Assembly (NCBI GenBank): GCA_964628455.1
Contig: CAZVPD010000005.1
Location: 1 to 55,989 of the forward strand
Origin: JAQVWU01 sp964628455
GTDB taxonomy: Bacteria > Bacillota > Clostridia > Oscillospirales > CAG-272
Direction of reading: 5' to 3'
Length of the DNA stretch: 55,989 nt
A model generated the notes under the pieces. The model was not told where the DNA came from and ran no database searches. It saw only the letters and a list, made by a program, of their open reading frames with translations. The stretch's first letter is position 1. Every line of letters begins with the position of its first letter. This document shows positions 17,700 to 25,219 of the stretch, one piece after another. The position numbers and the translations under genes were made by a program.

Positions 17700-17760
17700 T
17701 ATTACAGGCAAAAAATGAAATGTAAAAAATATAAAACTGCAGAATACGGGGATGACGGCA

Positions 17761-17967
17761 TTACCTCAGCAGCAGGATGCAGATCCCGAAGATGAGCAGG
17801 GGGATGCCGATCAGAACAAGCAGCACGGTCCCGATGAGTTTAAGCGTTTTGTATGGGTCGTCCGGAGCAGCCGGCTGTCCCGGACCGGCGTTTTGATTTT
17901 CCGGAGGATTTATCTCTTTGTTTTCTGCGGATTCTTCGGGTTTTTCGTTTTTATTGCTGTCTTCCAT
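17761..17967 (-). CDS. Small single-TM protein, last gene of the lipid-modification-like operon
   Basis: A 68-residue protein: a charged, Pro/Asn/Glu-rich N-terminal half (to about 40), then one strong hydrophobic helix (LIGTVLLVLIGIPLLIFGIC) and a short LLLR tail. It would sit in the membrane with the acidic tail on one side. No family recognised. Its start overlaps the end of the Lgt-like gene by 17 bases, which argues that it is a real, translationally coupled gene and possibly an accessory subunit of the membrane enzymes encoded upstream. Confidence 0.6.
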   Translation of the reverse strand: MEDSNKNEKPEESAENKEINPPENQNAGPGQPAAPDDPYKTLKLIGTVLLVLIGIPLLIFGICILLLR

Positions 17968-18748
17968 TTTGATCTCTCCTTTTCGGCCTGTGATTGATAA
18001 TACGAATGAGGGGTTTTATGTGGATGACCAGCAGACAACCGAGGCAGATGAGCTGGTAATACGATATGCCGAAAAACAGTCTGTCCGATTCGCGGATGAA
18101 TTCGAGAAAAAACCGGAATATCAGATAAGCGCTGATCAGATAACGGAATAAAATGCCCGGCTGAAGGACTTTTGTCTTTTTCAGATAGAGGAGAAATATA
18201 AAAAGTACGAGATCGAAAACCAGCTCATACAGTTGGGTGGGATATCTGAACACGCCGTCCCCGAAGTCGAAGCCGAGGATTTCGGGAGATTCTGTGCCGT
18301 AGCAGCAGCCGCCGAAAAAGCAGCCGATCCGGCCGACGGCCATCCCGAGCGCCGCGGGGGCGGCGATGTCGTTGCCTGTCTTCTGTTCTATTTTCAGAGC
18401 ACGCTTTAAGACGGTCACGGCAAGAAAACCGCCCGCCAGTCCGCCGACGATCGTTTTGCCCGAGAGAAGCAGGTTTATATTTTCCGGATATTGAAAAAGC
18501 AAATCAAGATTAAATAAAACGACGGGCAGTTTCGCTCCGATGATGCCCCCGAGCAGGGCGTAGATCACGATCAGGGACCTGCGTCCCGCCGCTTCCTTAT
18601 CGAGCTTGTCGGCCGTCAGCTTATAGCAGACAAAAGCAGCGGCGAACGCGAGGACCATAAAGAGGCTGTATGCGCGGATGCCGTATCCGAACAGCCGGAT
18701 GACGGGCATAAAACCGAAGTCCGTCGGGGCGATGTGCTCGTCAAGCAT
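17951..18748 (-). CDS. Lgt-like membrane transferase lacking the catalytic histidine
   Basis: A 265-residue, about seven-TM protein of the prolipoprotein diacylglyceryl transferase family. MAVGRIGCFFGGCCYG (R140) is the Lgt signature, RYPTQLYE and FLEFIRESDR are other family motifs, and the arginines needed for phosphatidylglycerol binding appear present. In E. coli Lgt the acceptor-activating His103 lies in a F-H-G-G segment; here the same place reads GKTIVGGLAGG, so it is V101. It therefore belongs to an Lgt paralogue group and may move a diacylglycerol or acyl unit to another acceptor, or bind lipid only. Starts eight bases inside the DUF4395 gene. Confidence 0.8.
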   Translation of the reverse strand: MLDEHIAPTDFGFMPVIRLFGYGIRAYSLFMVLAFAAAFVCYKLTADKLDKEAAGRRSLIVIYALLGGIIGAKLPVVLFNLDLLFQYPENINLLLSGKTIVGGLAGGFLAVTVLKRALKIEQKTGNDIAAPAALGMAVGRIGCFFGGCCYGTESPEILGFDFGDGVFRYPTQLYELVFDLVLFIFLLYLKKTKVLQPGILFRYLISAYLIFRFFLEFIRESDRLFFGISYYQLICLGCLLVIHIKPLIRIINHRPKRRDQNGRQQ

Positions 18749-19202
18749 TTTTCTTCATGCCCCTGATTTTTTTGCCGAACCGGCAGCAGCCGCTGCCGCA
18801 GATCACGCATTCGTAGATTTTCTGGGCGGAGCAGTAGCCCAGCGCCGCGACGGTCTGAAGAACGGCCAGGACCGCCGCCGTGACGAACCCCGCCGCGGGG
18901 CCGATCAGATAACAGGCTGCGAGGGACAGAATGCAGATGACGCTGCCGAACAGATGCGCGAACCGCACGCTGTGCAGGTTGACGTACAGTTCGGATGTCG
19001 GCGTGAATTTCGCGAAGGTCAGGTCGTACAGCACGACCAGCGGAGCGCGGTGCACCCCCGTGAGGGCGGAAACGAGCAGGACGGCGAGCACGATGTAAAC
19101 GGGTACGATATTCGCTGTTATCACGGCAAGCCACAAAAGACCGGCGACGGTGTATTTACAGAAAGTGACGGACTGACGGCGGACGGTGACCATTCGGATC
19201 AT
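18741..19202 (-). CDS. DUF4395 family integral membrane protein
   Basis: A 153-residue, about four-TM protein. VHRAPLVVLYDLTFAKFTPT is close to what I recall of DUF4395 members. The C-terminus carries a cysteine-rich, basic tail (YECVICGSGCCRFGKK, four Cys) on the cytoplasmic side by the positive-inside rule, possibly metal-binding. Function unknown. The start overlaps the stop of the ICMT-like gene (ATGA), and the end overlaps the Lgt-like start, so the three are coupled. Confidence 0.65.
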   Translation of the reverse strand: MIRMVTVRRQSVTFCKYTVAGLLWLAVITANIVPVYIVLAVLLVSALTGVHRAPLVVLYDLTFAKFTPTSELYVNLHSVRFAHLFGSVICILSLAACYLIGPAAGFVTAAVLAVLQTVAALGYCSAQKIYECVICGSGCCRFGKKIRGMKKNA

Positions 19203-19813
19203 TTGAATTCCCCCTTCGAAGCCTGTGTTTTGGTTTTTCGAAAGATCTTCGGCAGGAACATCCCTGTTTTTTCTTTGTATTCCGTGAACGCGGCGCCGAA
19301 AGTTTCGGCGAGCATCCCGTCCTCCTGTTTAGCCCTGTAGATCATGAACGGAACAAACACGGCGCTTGTCAGCGCGAAAACGACGGCGTTGATAAATAAA
19401 AGCGAAAAGCCGTAAAGCATCAGGATGGTGGACGCGTACAGGGGATGGCGGATATGTTTATAGATCCCGTTTGTGGTCAGGGTGTGCTGTTCATAGATCC
19501 TTATCCGGTTCCCCCAGTTGCTCTTGAGGGTAAAGCGGCCCGCCAGATTGACCGCGGTTCCGGCGGCGATGGACAGCGCCCCCGCGGCCGAGACGCCCTG
19601 CGCGGCTCCGGGACCCGTCGGAAGCATGCCGATATCCAGGTAGACAAGAAGCACCGTCAGGACAAAGAAAGCGAGCATGCTGCCCGTCTCGACGACCGAC
19701 TTCTTTTCTTTCCGCACCGGGTTTCTGCCGGAGAAGAAGAAATTGACCGCGACCGCGGAAAGCAGGAGCCACAGGCAGACAGCGCTGACGATGTAGGAGA
19801 CGATCACAATCAT
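19199..19813 (-). CDS. Isoprenylcysteine carboxyl methyltransferase (ICMT/PEMT)-like membrane protein
   Basis: About 204 residues from the ATG at 19813, which lies five bases after the radical SAM stop with GAGAAAGG upstream; the frame is open further back but that part overlaps the radical SAM gene. Several TM helices, then GIYKHIRHPLYASTILMLYG, the H-P-x-Y signature of the ICMT/phospholipid methyltransferase fold, and a C-terminal E-x-x-F-G-x-x-F-x-E-Y-K pattern. Such enzymes use SAM to methylate membrane-bound substrates. Bacteria do not usually make prenylcysteine, so the substrate is probably a lipid or lipid-linked group, fitting the operon. Confidence 0.8.
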   Translation of the reverse strand: MIVIVSYIVSAVCLWLLLSAVAVNFFFSGRNPVRKEKKSVVETGSMLAFFVLTVLLVYLDIGMLPTGPGAAQGVSAAGALSIAAGTAVNLAGRFTLKSNWGNRIRIYEQHTLTTNGIYKHIRHPLYASTILMLYGFSLLFINAVVFALTSAVFVPFMIYRAKQEDGMLAETFGAAFTEYKEKTGMFLPKIFRKTKTQASKGEFK

Positions 19814-19818
19814 CGGAA

Positions 19819-21219
19819 TCACGAACCTTTCTCGTGCGGAGCCGTTCCGGCGCCGGGATTTTTCCGGTGCAGCAGGTTGTAGGCGGAAAAGGGAATGCGC
19901 CTGAGGTCCTTGGTGATGACGTGCACGCATTCCTTCTGGATGGATTTCAGGTCGATGTTGTATCGGTCGCAGAAAGAAGAGACCGAAATTCTGAAGGTGT
20001 TTTCGTTCAGGTATTTCACCCTGTCGCCTTTATCCCGAAGCATAAAGTTTTTCGGCACGATCTTCCTGAAGTCGGCGAGAAAATCGAGGCATTTGCAAAA
20101 CCCGAAAACAGGCGCCTGTCCCTGAGCCAGCGCGTCCTCAATGGTGAACAGAAAGGTGTTGCTGATATAGGGCACGTATTTTTCGATGTTTCCGCTGCGC
20201 GTGACCGGTATAAAGCTTTTACCCTTTTTATAGAGATAAGTGAGTGCGACGCGTTCGACGTTGCAGGGAAGGGGGACGAAATCGTCGGATCTCAGGATCG
20301 AATTCGAGCCGTTTTCGATCAGCTTCAGGATGCCCGACACGGTATATGAATCCTCTTTTTCCTCCGTGTACCCGCCGAAGCGCGCCGCGGGCTGGAAATT
20401 GACGCCCCTGACGCAGGAAGTGTGCAGTCCGTAATTTATGATGTCCGCAAGATCGCCGTCGTTTGCGCCTCTGACGACGGTACAGACCAGGGTGACGGGG
20501 ATATCGTATTTATTCAGGTTTTCTATAGCTTTTTTCTTGATGTCCGCGAGTTTACGGCCGCGGATCTTTTCGTAAGCGGCTTCCCTCAGCGAATCGAACT
20601 GCAGGTAGACCTCGAATCCCGGTTTGAAGAGGGCGAGTTCCGCGCATAATTCCTCGCTTTCGGCAGGCAGGATGCCGTTGGTGTTGAGCATGATGTGCCC
20701 GATGTTCTTGCTTTTGCACATGCGCAGGATATCGGTGAGCTCCCTGTGCAGCGTCGGCTCGCCGCCGCTGATCTGCAGGATCTCCGCTTTCCCGCCCTCG
20801 GCTTCGACGAAGAAATCAATCATCTTTTCGATCGTCCGCAGGTCAAGGTCTTCGCCCGCGTCTCCGCACGAGGCATAGCAGAGCGGACAGGCCATGTTGC
20901 ATCTTGTCGTGATCTCGATCAGCCCTATGCAGGTGTGCTGCTCGTGGTTCGGGCAGAGCCCGCAGTCGAACGGACATCCCAGAACGGCGGAAGTCTCGGC
21001 CGCGTGTCTGGTCGAAGGCCTGTCGTACAGCGCTTTTTTGAGATGGTAATCCGCGTCCTCTTCCAGCAGATGCCGCTGCGTCCCGTGCTCGGGGCAGTGT
21101 TTCTGCAGATAGACTTTCCCGTTTTCGATGAGGATCTTGGCGTCGGTCTGCCTGAGGCAGACGTCGCAGAGGCTCTTTGTCGCCTGATAATAGATATAGT
21201 TGCCGTCGATATGGTCCAC
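19819..21219 (-). CDS. Radical SAM enzyme of the tetraether-synthase (Tes/MJ0619)-like group
   Basis: About 466 residues. The N-terminal cysteines CDVC...HCPEHG and then CPFDCGLCPNHEQHT precede the radical SAM motif CNMACPLCY (CxxxCxxC), followed by ISGGEPTLH and MLNTNG. This order (rubredoxin-like Cys, C-P-x-D-C-G-x-C-P-x-H, then CxxxCxxC) is the pattern of Tes/MJ0619-like enzymes, which in archaea join lipid chains at C-C bonds. The C-terminal FCKCLDF may hold further ligands. I place the start at GTG 21219, 15 nt after the predicted transcription start of a perfect promoter; earlier in-frame codons lie beyond it. The true bacterial substrate is unknown; a lipid alkyl chain is inferred. Confidence 0.8.
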   Translation of the reverse strand: MDHIDGNYIYYQATKSLCDVCLRQTDAKILIENGKVYLQKHCPEHGTQRHLLEEDADYHLKKALYDRPSTRHAAETSAVLGCPFDCGLCPNHEQHTCIGLIEITTRCNMACPLCYASCGDAGEDLDLRTIEKMIDFFVEAEGGKAEILQISGGEPTLHRELTDILRMCKSKNIGHIMLNTNGILPAESEELCAELALFKPGFEVYLQFDSLREAAYEKIRGRKLADIKKKAIENLNKYDIPVTLVCTVVRGANDGDLADIINYGLHTSCVRGVNFQPAARFGGYTEEKEDSYTVSGILKLIENGSNSILRSDDFVPLPCNVERVALTYLYKKGKSFIPVTRSGNIEKYVPYISNTFLFTIEDALAQGQAPVFGFCKCLDFLADFRKIVPKNFMLRDKGDRVKYLNENTFRISVSSFCDRYNIDLKSIQKECVHVITKDLRRIPFSAYNLLHRKNPGAGTAPHEKGS

Positions 21220-21240
21220 CCCGCTTTGCTTCTTAAATCC

Positions 21241-21269
21241 ATTATAGAACTTTGTTTGCCGAATGTCAA
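21241..21269 (-). promoter_or_regulatory. Perfect consensus promoter of the radical SAM operon
   Basis: On the minus strand: TTGACA, a 17-base spacer, TATAAT. Predicted start near 21234, leaving only a ~15-nt leader before the GTG at 21219. Confidence 0.85.
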
Positions 21270-21298
21270 TCGGCGGCCGGTGTTTTGACCGCCGTCCG

Positions 21299-21326
21299 AA
21301 AAAAAAAAGACCCCTGCTGCGGGGTC
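21299..21326 (-). terminator. Rho-independent terminator of the 44-residue peptide gene
   Basis: On the minus strand: GACCCC, loop GCAGCA, GGGGTC, then ten T. It lies 19 bases after the peptide stop and before the radical SAM promoter, so the two are separate transcripts. Confidence 0.9.
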
Positions 21327-21344
21327 CGGCGTTATGAAGGCAGA

Positions 21345-21479
21345 TCACTTTTCTTTTTTGCCTTTTTTGATGACCTCCGGCTGCTGTATGACGGGCTGTA
21401 CATAGCATGAAAGGTTTTCGGTCTTGCTTGCGGAGGCTTTCTTCTGCTTCTTTTCTTTTTTGATGTTCTTGTCTGCCAT
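21345..21479 (-). CDS. 44-residue Lys-rich peptide, monocistronic
   Basis: Starts MADKNIKKEKKQKKASASKT, with a single Cys in ENLSCYVQPVIQQPEV, and ends IKKGKKEK. ATG at 21479 has AGGAG nine bases upstream, a promoter (TTGATT-17-TATAAT) at 21555-21583 and a strong terminator right after the stop, so it should be well expressed. No signal peptide or TM helix. I do not recognise a family. It could be a nucleic-acid- or membrane-binding small protein, or a precursor peptide acted on by the neighbouring radical SAM operon (a weak inference, since it is not cotranscribed). Confidence 0.7.
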   Translation of the reverse strand: MADKNIKKEKKQKKASASKTENLSCYVQPVIQQPEVIKKGKKEK

Positions 21480-21554
21480 TTCGTTCATCTCCTGTTCGCA
21501 TTTATAGGATCTGTGAATCGGAAAACTGATTCGGCGGTCCGGGACCGTATCTTT

Positions 21555-21583
21555 ATTATACAGCAGAAAAACGGAATAATCAA
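21555..21583 (-). promoter_or_regulatory. Promoter of the 44-residue peptide gene
   Basis: On the minus strand: TTGATT, 17 bases, TATAAT, about 75 bases before the ATG. Confidence 0.75.
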
Positions 21584-21684
21584 TATTTTTTCAAATATTT
21601 TACGGGAGGAGAAGACAGCCGTGAGGTTTTTCCGGACATTTTGGCCGTGAATGCGGATCTTTGCCGTGAAAAGTCCGCTGTTTA

Positions 21685-21713
21685 TTGACATACGGAATAT
21701 AAAATGTTATAAT
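21685..21713 (+). promoter_or_regulatory. Perfect consensus promoter of the PL8/GH76 operon
   Basis: TTGACA, 17 bases, TATAAT, about 80 bases before the lipoprotein start at 21792. It probably drives six genes to 29577, since gaps between them are 20-96 bases and no terminator is seen inside. Confidence 0.9.
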
Positions 21714-21791
21714 GTTTTCAACGGATTACCATATATTGTATAACCCGGTTCGTGCGCCGACAACAGAAGACCCGTGAGGAGGAGTGAAGCA

Positions 21792-23243
21792 ATGCGCAGA
21801 AATTTTCTTTCGGCAGGACTTGTCCCCGTGCTTTTGATCGTGTCTGTTTCCTGCGCCGGTACGTCCGCACCGCCTGACGCCGCGGCAGTAACGGCCGCGG
21901 CCGAAAGTACGGCCGCCGTGACGGATGCCGCCGAAGACCTGAATTCGCTGATCCTGAAGCTTCCCGACCATGATTACGAAGGTTATGTTTTCAAAATTCT
22001 GACCCGCGAGGAATCCGCCAGCCCCTACTGGTTCACGCGTGACGTTTTCAGCGAAGGGATCGACGGGGAACCGATCAACGACGCCGTATATCAGCGCAAC
22101 AGCCTGCTTGAGGACAAATACAACATCACGATCGCGGAGGGGCCTTCGGGCGCCGTTCCGTCGGCCGCGGCCAAAAAACTGATCCTGGCGGGTGAGGACA
22201 GCTTTGCCGCCCTGACGGATGGGCTGACCGACCTGTCGGTACTGGCGGTCGGCGGCCACCTGCTGGATTATAACGCGGTTGCCGGAATGGACCTTGACGC
22301 GGAATACTGGGACCGTTCCATGAACGAAGGGATGTCCATCGCGCACAAACTGTATTTCGTCACGGGAGACCTGTCGATCATGGACAACGAGGGCACCTGG
22401 CATATCCTGTTCAACAAGGATATCCGGCAGGACCTGAACCTCGAGGACCCCTACGGGCTTGTCGCGGACGGCGGCTGGACGCTGCAGAAAATGCATGAGA
22501 TGGCGAGAAGCGCCGCGTCGGACCTCGACGGCGACGGCAAAATGACGCCTATGACCGACCGCTTCGGTTTTGCTTCCGAAAGTTATAATACTTATTCGCT
22601 CTGGGTGGGCGGGGGGATGCAGATCGCGTCCAAGGACGAAAACGATCTGCCGGTCCTCTCCCTGAACAACGAAAAGAGCGTCGGTTTTCTGGAAAAGGCG
22701 CTCGATATGCAGCTTGATACAGATATTTTTGTCGACCATAACACCAACATGGAGGTTTTCAGTTCGGGGACGACGATGTTCCAGCTGGTCGGCATGCGGG
22801 TGCTGCCCGTATACCGTCAGTCCGAGGTGAATTTCGGCATCCTGCCCCTCGCCAAATACGACTCCGCGCAGGAGAAATACTACACGACCTACAGCAGCTG
22901 GAATCTGACGGCCTATTCCGTGCCGGTCACAACGGCGGATCCCGCAAGGACGGGGACGCTGCTCGATGCGCTTGCGGCTGTGTCGGAGTTTACGCTGACG
23001 CCGGCTTATTATGACATCAGCCTCAAGGGCAAATATATCCGCGACGACGAATCGGCGGCGATGATCGATCTGATCCTGGACAACCGGCTCTATGACATCG
23101 GGCTGACGTTCAACTGGGGAGGCATTTTTACTATTTTTACCGGGATGACGGACGCGAAGTCCTACGATTTTACGTCGCGTTACGCGAAGGCGGAGGAAAA
23201 AGCGGCGGCCGAAATCGAAAAATTCACGGCGTCGCTCGGTTAA
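21792..23243 (+). CDS. Extracellular solute-binding lipoprotein (ABC sugar type)
   Basis: A 483-residue lipoprotein. RBS AGGAGG precedes ATG 21792. A signal peptide ends at VSVSC (lipobox), and a Thr/Ala/Glu linker follows. The body fits the family-1 solute-binding fold seen in this lineage: YEGYVFKILTRE, DGEPINDAVYQRNSLLEDKY, a Ca-loop-like DLDGDGKMTPMTDRFGF near residue 244, and late PLAKYDSAQEKYYTT. It should capture an oligosaccharide outside the cell for an ABC importer. First gene of the operon with PL8 lyase 20 bases downstream. No permease is encoded nearby. Confidence 0.88.
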   Translation: MRRNFLSAGLVPVLLIVSVSCAGTSAPPDAAAVTAAAESTAAVTDAAEDLNSLILKLPDHDYEGYVFKILTREESASPYWFTRDVFSEGIDGEPINDAVYQRNSLLEDKYNITIAEGPSGAVPSAAAKKLILAGEDSFAALTDGLTDLSVLAVGGHLLDYNAVAGMDLDAEYWDRSMNEGMSIAHKLYFVTGDLSIMDNEGTWHILFNKDIRQDLNLEDPYGLVADGGWTLQKMHEMARSAASDLDGDGKMTPMTDRFGFASESYNTYSLWVGGGMQIASKDENDLPVLSLNNEKSVGFLEKALDMQLDTDIFVDHNTNMEVFSSGTTMFQLVGMRVLPVYRQSEVNFGILPLAKYDSAQEKYYTTYSSWNLTAYSVPVTTADPARTGTLLDALAAVSEFTLTPAYYDISLKGKYIRDDESAAMIDLILDNRLYDIGLTFNWGGIFTIFTGMTDAKSYDFTSRYAKAEEKAAAEIEKFTASLG

Positions 23244-23263
23244 AAACGGGGGAGTGATAACAA

Positions 23264-25123
23264 TTGACGGAACTGAAGAATCACTATGTGTCGGACCTTT
23301 GGGAAGCCGGCGCGTCCGGAAACACCGGTCCGGACAGGGAAACGGCTTTTTACGATTCGCTCAAAGCCGGCGCAGCCGGTTATTTCTGGGCGGACATCGA
23401 TTATGCAGACAAGCTGATTTCCGCCTGGAAGTGCGCGGCCCACCTGAGTCGGTTGGGCGCGGTGATCACGCGCAGCGGGGAAAAGCGGCTGGACGGGGAC
23501 GCGGAATACCGGGCAAAAATCCTGGGGGCGCTCGATTACTGGCTCGAGAACGACTTTACCAACCCCAACTGGTGGCACAATCAGATCGGCGTGCCCGCCG
23601 TGCTGGCCGATATCTGCCTGCTTGCGGAGAAGCATATCGGCGGGAAAAGGCGGGAAAAAGCGCAGGAGATCCTCGGCAGGGGATCTGTGCGCGGCAATAA
23701 GGCCATTCTGACATGGACGGGGGCCAACCTGCTCTGGGGCGTGTGGGGAACGGTGCGCGACGCCCTGTTTCTGGGGGACGAAAGCCTTCTGCGCAGGGCC
23801 GTGCTGCGCGCTTCGGACGAACTGACCGAAGCAAAAGGCTCTGCCGAGGGGATCAAGGAGGACCGGAGCTTCTGGCAGCACGGGGCCCTGCTGTATTCGG
23901 GCGGATACGGCCGCGCGTTCACGGGTTCGGTCGCCGGTCTGGCGTATCTGTTCGGAGGGAGTGAGTTTCAGTTTTCGAAGGATAAGCTTCAGCTGTTCTG
24001 CGAACACGTCCTGTTCGGACAGCGCTATTTCAACCGTCGCGGGACCATGGACTATCTCTGCGTGGGCCGGGAACTGGCGCGCAGGAACGCGCTCTCCGCC
24101 GCTTCGCTGCGTTCGTCCGTGATCAGAATGCTGAAAACGCCCGAAATGCCCCGAAAGGATGATCTTTGCGCTTATCTGGCGGAGCTCGAAGGGGGGACCG
24201 GACTTTGCGATACCCGCTGGTTCCGCAGTTCCTGTGTCCTCTGCCATCACCGCCCGCATTTCTATATGTCCGTCAAGGGCAGCCGGTCGGACCTCATCGG
24301 CACCGAGTGCGGCAACTTCGAAAATTACCTTGGGTATAATCTTTCCTTCGGCGGGAACGCCTGCTTCATGGCGGACGGCAGGGAATATGTCAACATCGCC
24401 CCCGTCTGGGATTATTCCATGCTCCCCGGAACGACGTCTCTCAGGGAGGACGACGCGGCGCTGCTCGCCCGTACGGGGGCGTATGACCGCTGGTACAGCC
24501 GCAAGGGGACGAACAGCTATTGCGGCGGAGCCTCCGACGGACGGCGGGGAGTCCTGTATATGAAGCTCGAACACGACGGCCTGTCCGGTCTGCTCTCTTA
24601 CTTCTTTTTCGATTTCGGAATGGTCGCCCTCGGAGCGGACATCACGCATACAGTCCCCGATACCGGCGAAGCGCCGGAGGTCGTCACCACGGTGAACCAG
24701 TGCTTTTTCACCGGAACCGGCGGGCTTTCGGGCGAGACCGTGCAAACGGGACCGGAAAGGATCTCAAACGGCTGCTTTTCGTATTTTAATCTCTGCGGGA
24801 CGCCGCTCACGGTTTCCGCGGGTCCGGTCACCGGAAGCTGGAAGCGCAACAATGCCGCCGAATCGGACGAGCCCGTGAAGCGCTCCGTATTCAAGCTCTG
24901 GTATTCGCACGGGCGCCGGCCTGTCTCCTCCTCCTATGCCTGCGCGGTCTGCGGCGGCGCGGAGGCCGAAAACCCGCCGGTCGCCCGCATCGTCAACACG
25001 GCGTCGCTTCAGGCCGTCGAACTGGAGGACGGAACGGCAGTTGCCGTCTTTCACCGGCCCGGCGGATACACGACGGTCCGGGGCGGGACGATGGATTCGG
25101 CGGGCGGGATCTGTTTTATATAA
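23264..25123 (+). CDS. Polysaccharide lyase family 8 (hyaluronate/chondroitin/xanthan lyase-like), no signal peptide
   Basis: A 619-residue protein from TTG at 23264 (GGGGGAG upstream). The alpha-toroid domain shows NPNWWHNQIGVP, TWTGANLLWG (N155) and FWQHGALLYSGGYGRAF (H206, Y215). The H-to-Y spacing of nine and Asn about 50 before His match the catalytic Asn-His-Tyr of PL8 lyases. A beta-rich half follows with CHHRPHFYMSVKGSR and VWDYSMLPGTTS. PL8 enzymes cleave uronate-containing polysaccharides by beta-elimination and are usually secreted; this one lacks a signal peptide and, at about 620 residues, is shorter than most, so it probably acts on imported oligosaccharides. Confidence 0.82.
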   Translation: MTELKNHYVSDLWEAGASGNTGPDRETAFYDSLKAGAAGYFWADIDYADKLISAWKCAAHLSRLGAVITRSGEKRLDGDAEYRAKILGALDYWLENDFTNPNWWHNQIGVPAVLADICLLAEKHIGGKRREKAQEILGRGSVRGNKAILTWTGANLLWGVWGTVRDALFLGDESLLRRAVLRASDELTEAKGSAEGIKEDRSFWQHGALLYSGGYGRAFTGSVAGLAYLFGGSEFQFSKDKLQLFCEHVLFGQRYFNRRGTMDYLCVGRELARRNALSAASLRSSVIRMLKTPEMPRKDDLCAYLAELEGGTGLCDTRWFRSSCVLCHHRPHFYMSVKGSRSDLIGTECGNFENYLGYNLSFGGNACFMADGREYVNIAPVWDYSMLPGTTSLREDDAALLARTGAYDRWYSRKGTNSYCGGASDGRRGVLYMKLEHDGLSGLLSYFFFDFGMVALGADITHTVPDTGEAPEVVTTVNQCFFTGTGGLSGETVQTGPERISNGCFSYFNLCGTPLTVSAGPVTGSWKRNNAAESDEPVKRSVFKLWYSHGRRPVSSSYACAVCGGAEAENPPVARIVNTASLQAVELEDGTAVAVFHRPGGYTTVRGGTMDSAGGICFI

Positions 25124-25219
25124 AAAGAGCGGGCGTCGCAGAATCAGAGGATTGCTGCCGGCTTTGCGGGTTTTCGGACAGAAAAATGATCGGATACGGA
25201 CGTTTACGGAGGAGCAGAA

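Noticed and set aside
17951..18748. Genuine housekeeping lgt
   Set aside because: The essential His is Val and the gene is locked in a specialised operon.
19819..21219. Anaerobic sulfatase-maturating enzyme
   Set aside because: The Cys pattern (CDVC, CPFDCGLCPNH before CxxxCxxC) is Tes/MJ0619-like, and the C-terminal SPASM cluster of anSME is not seen.
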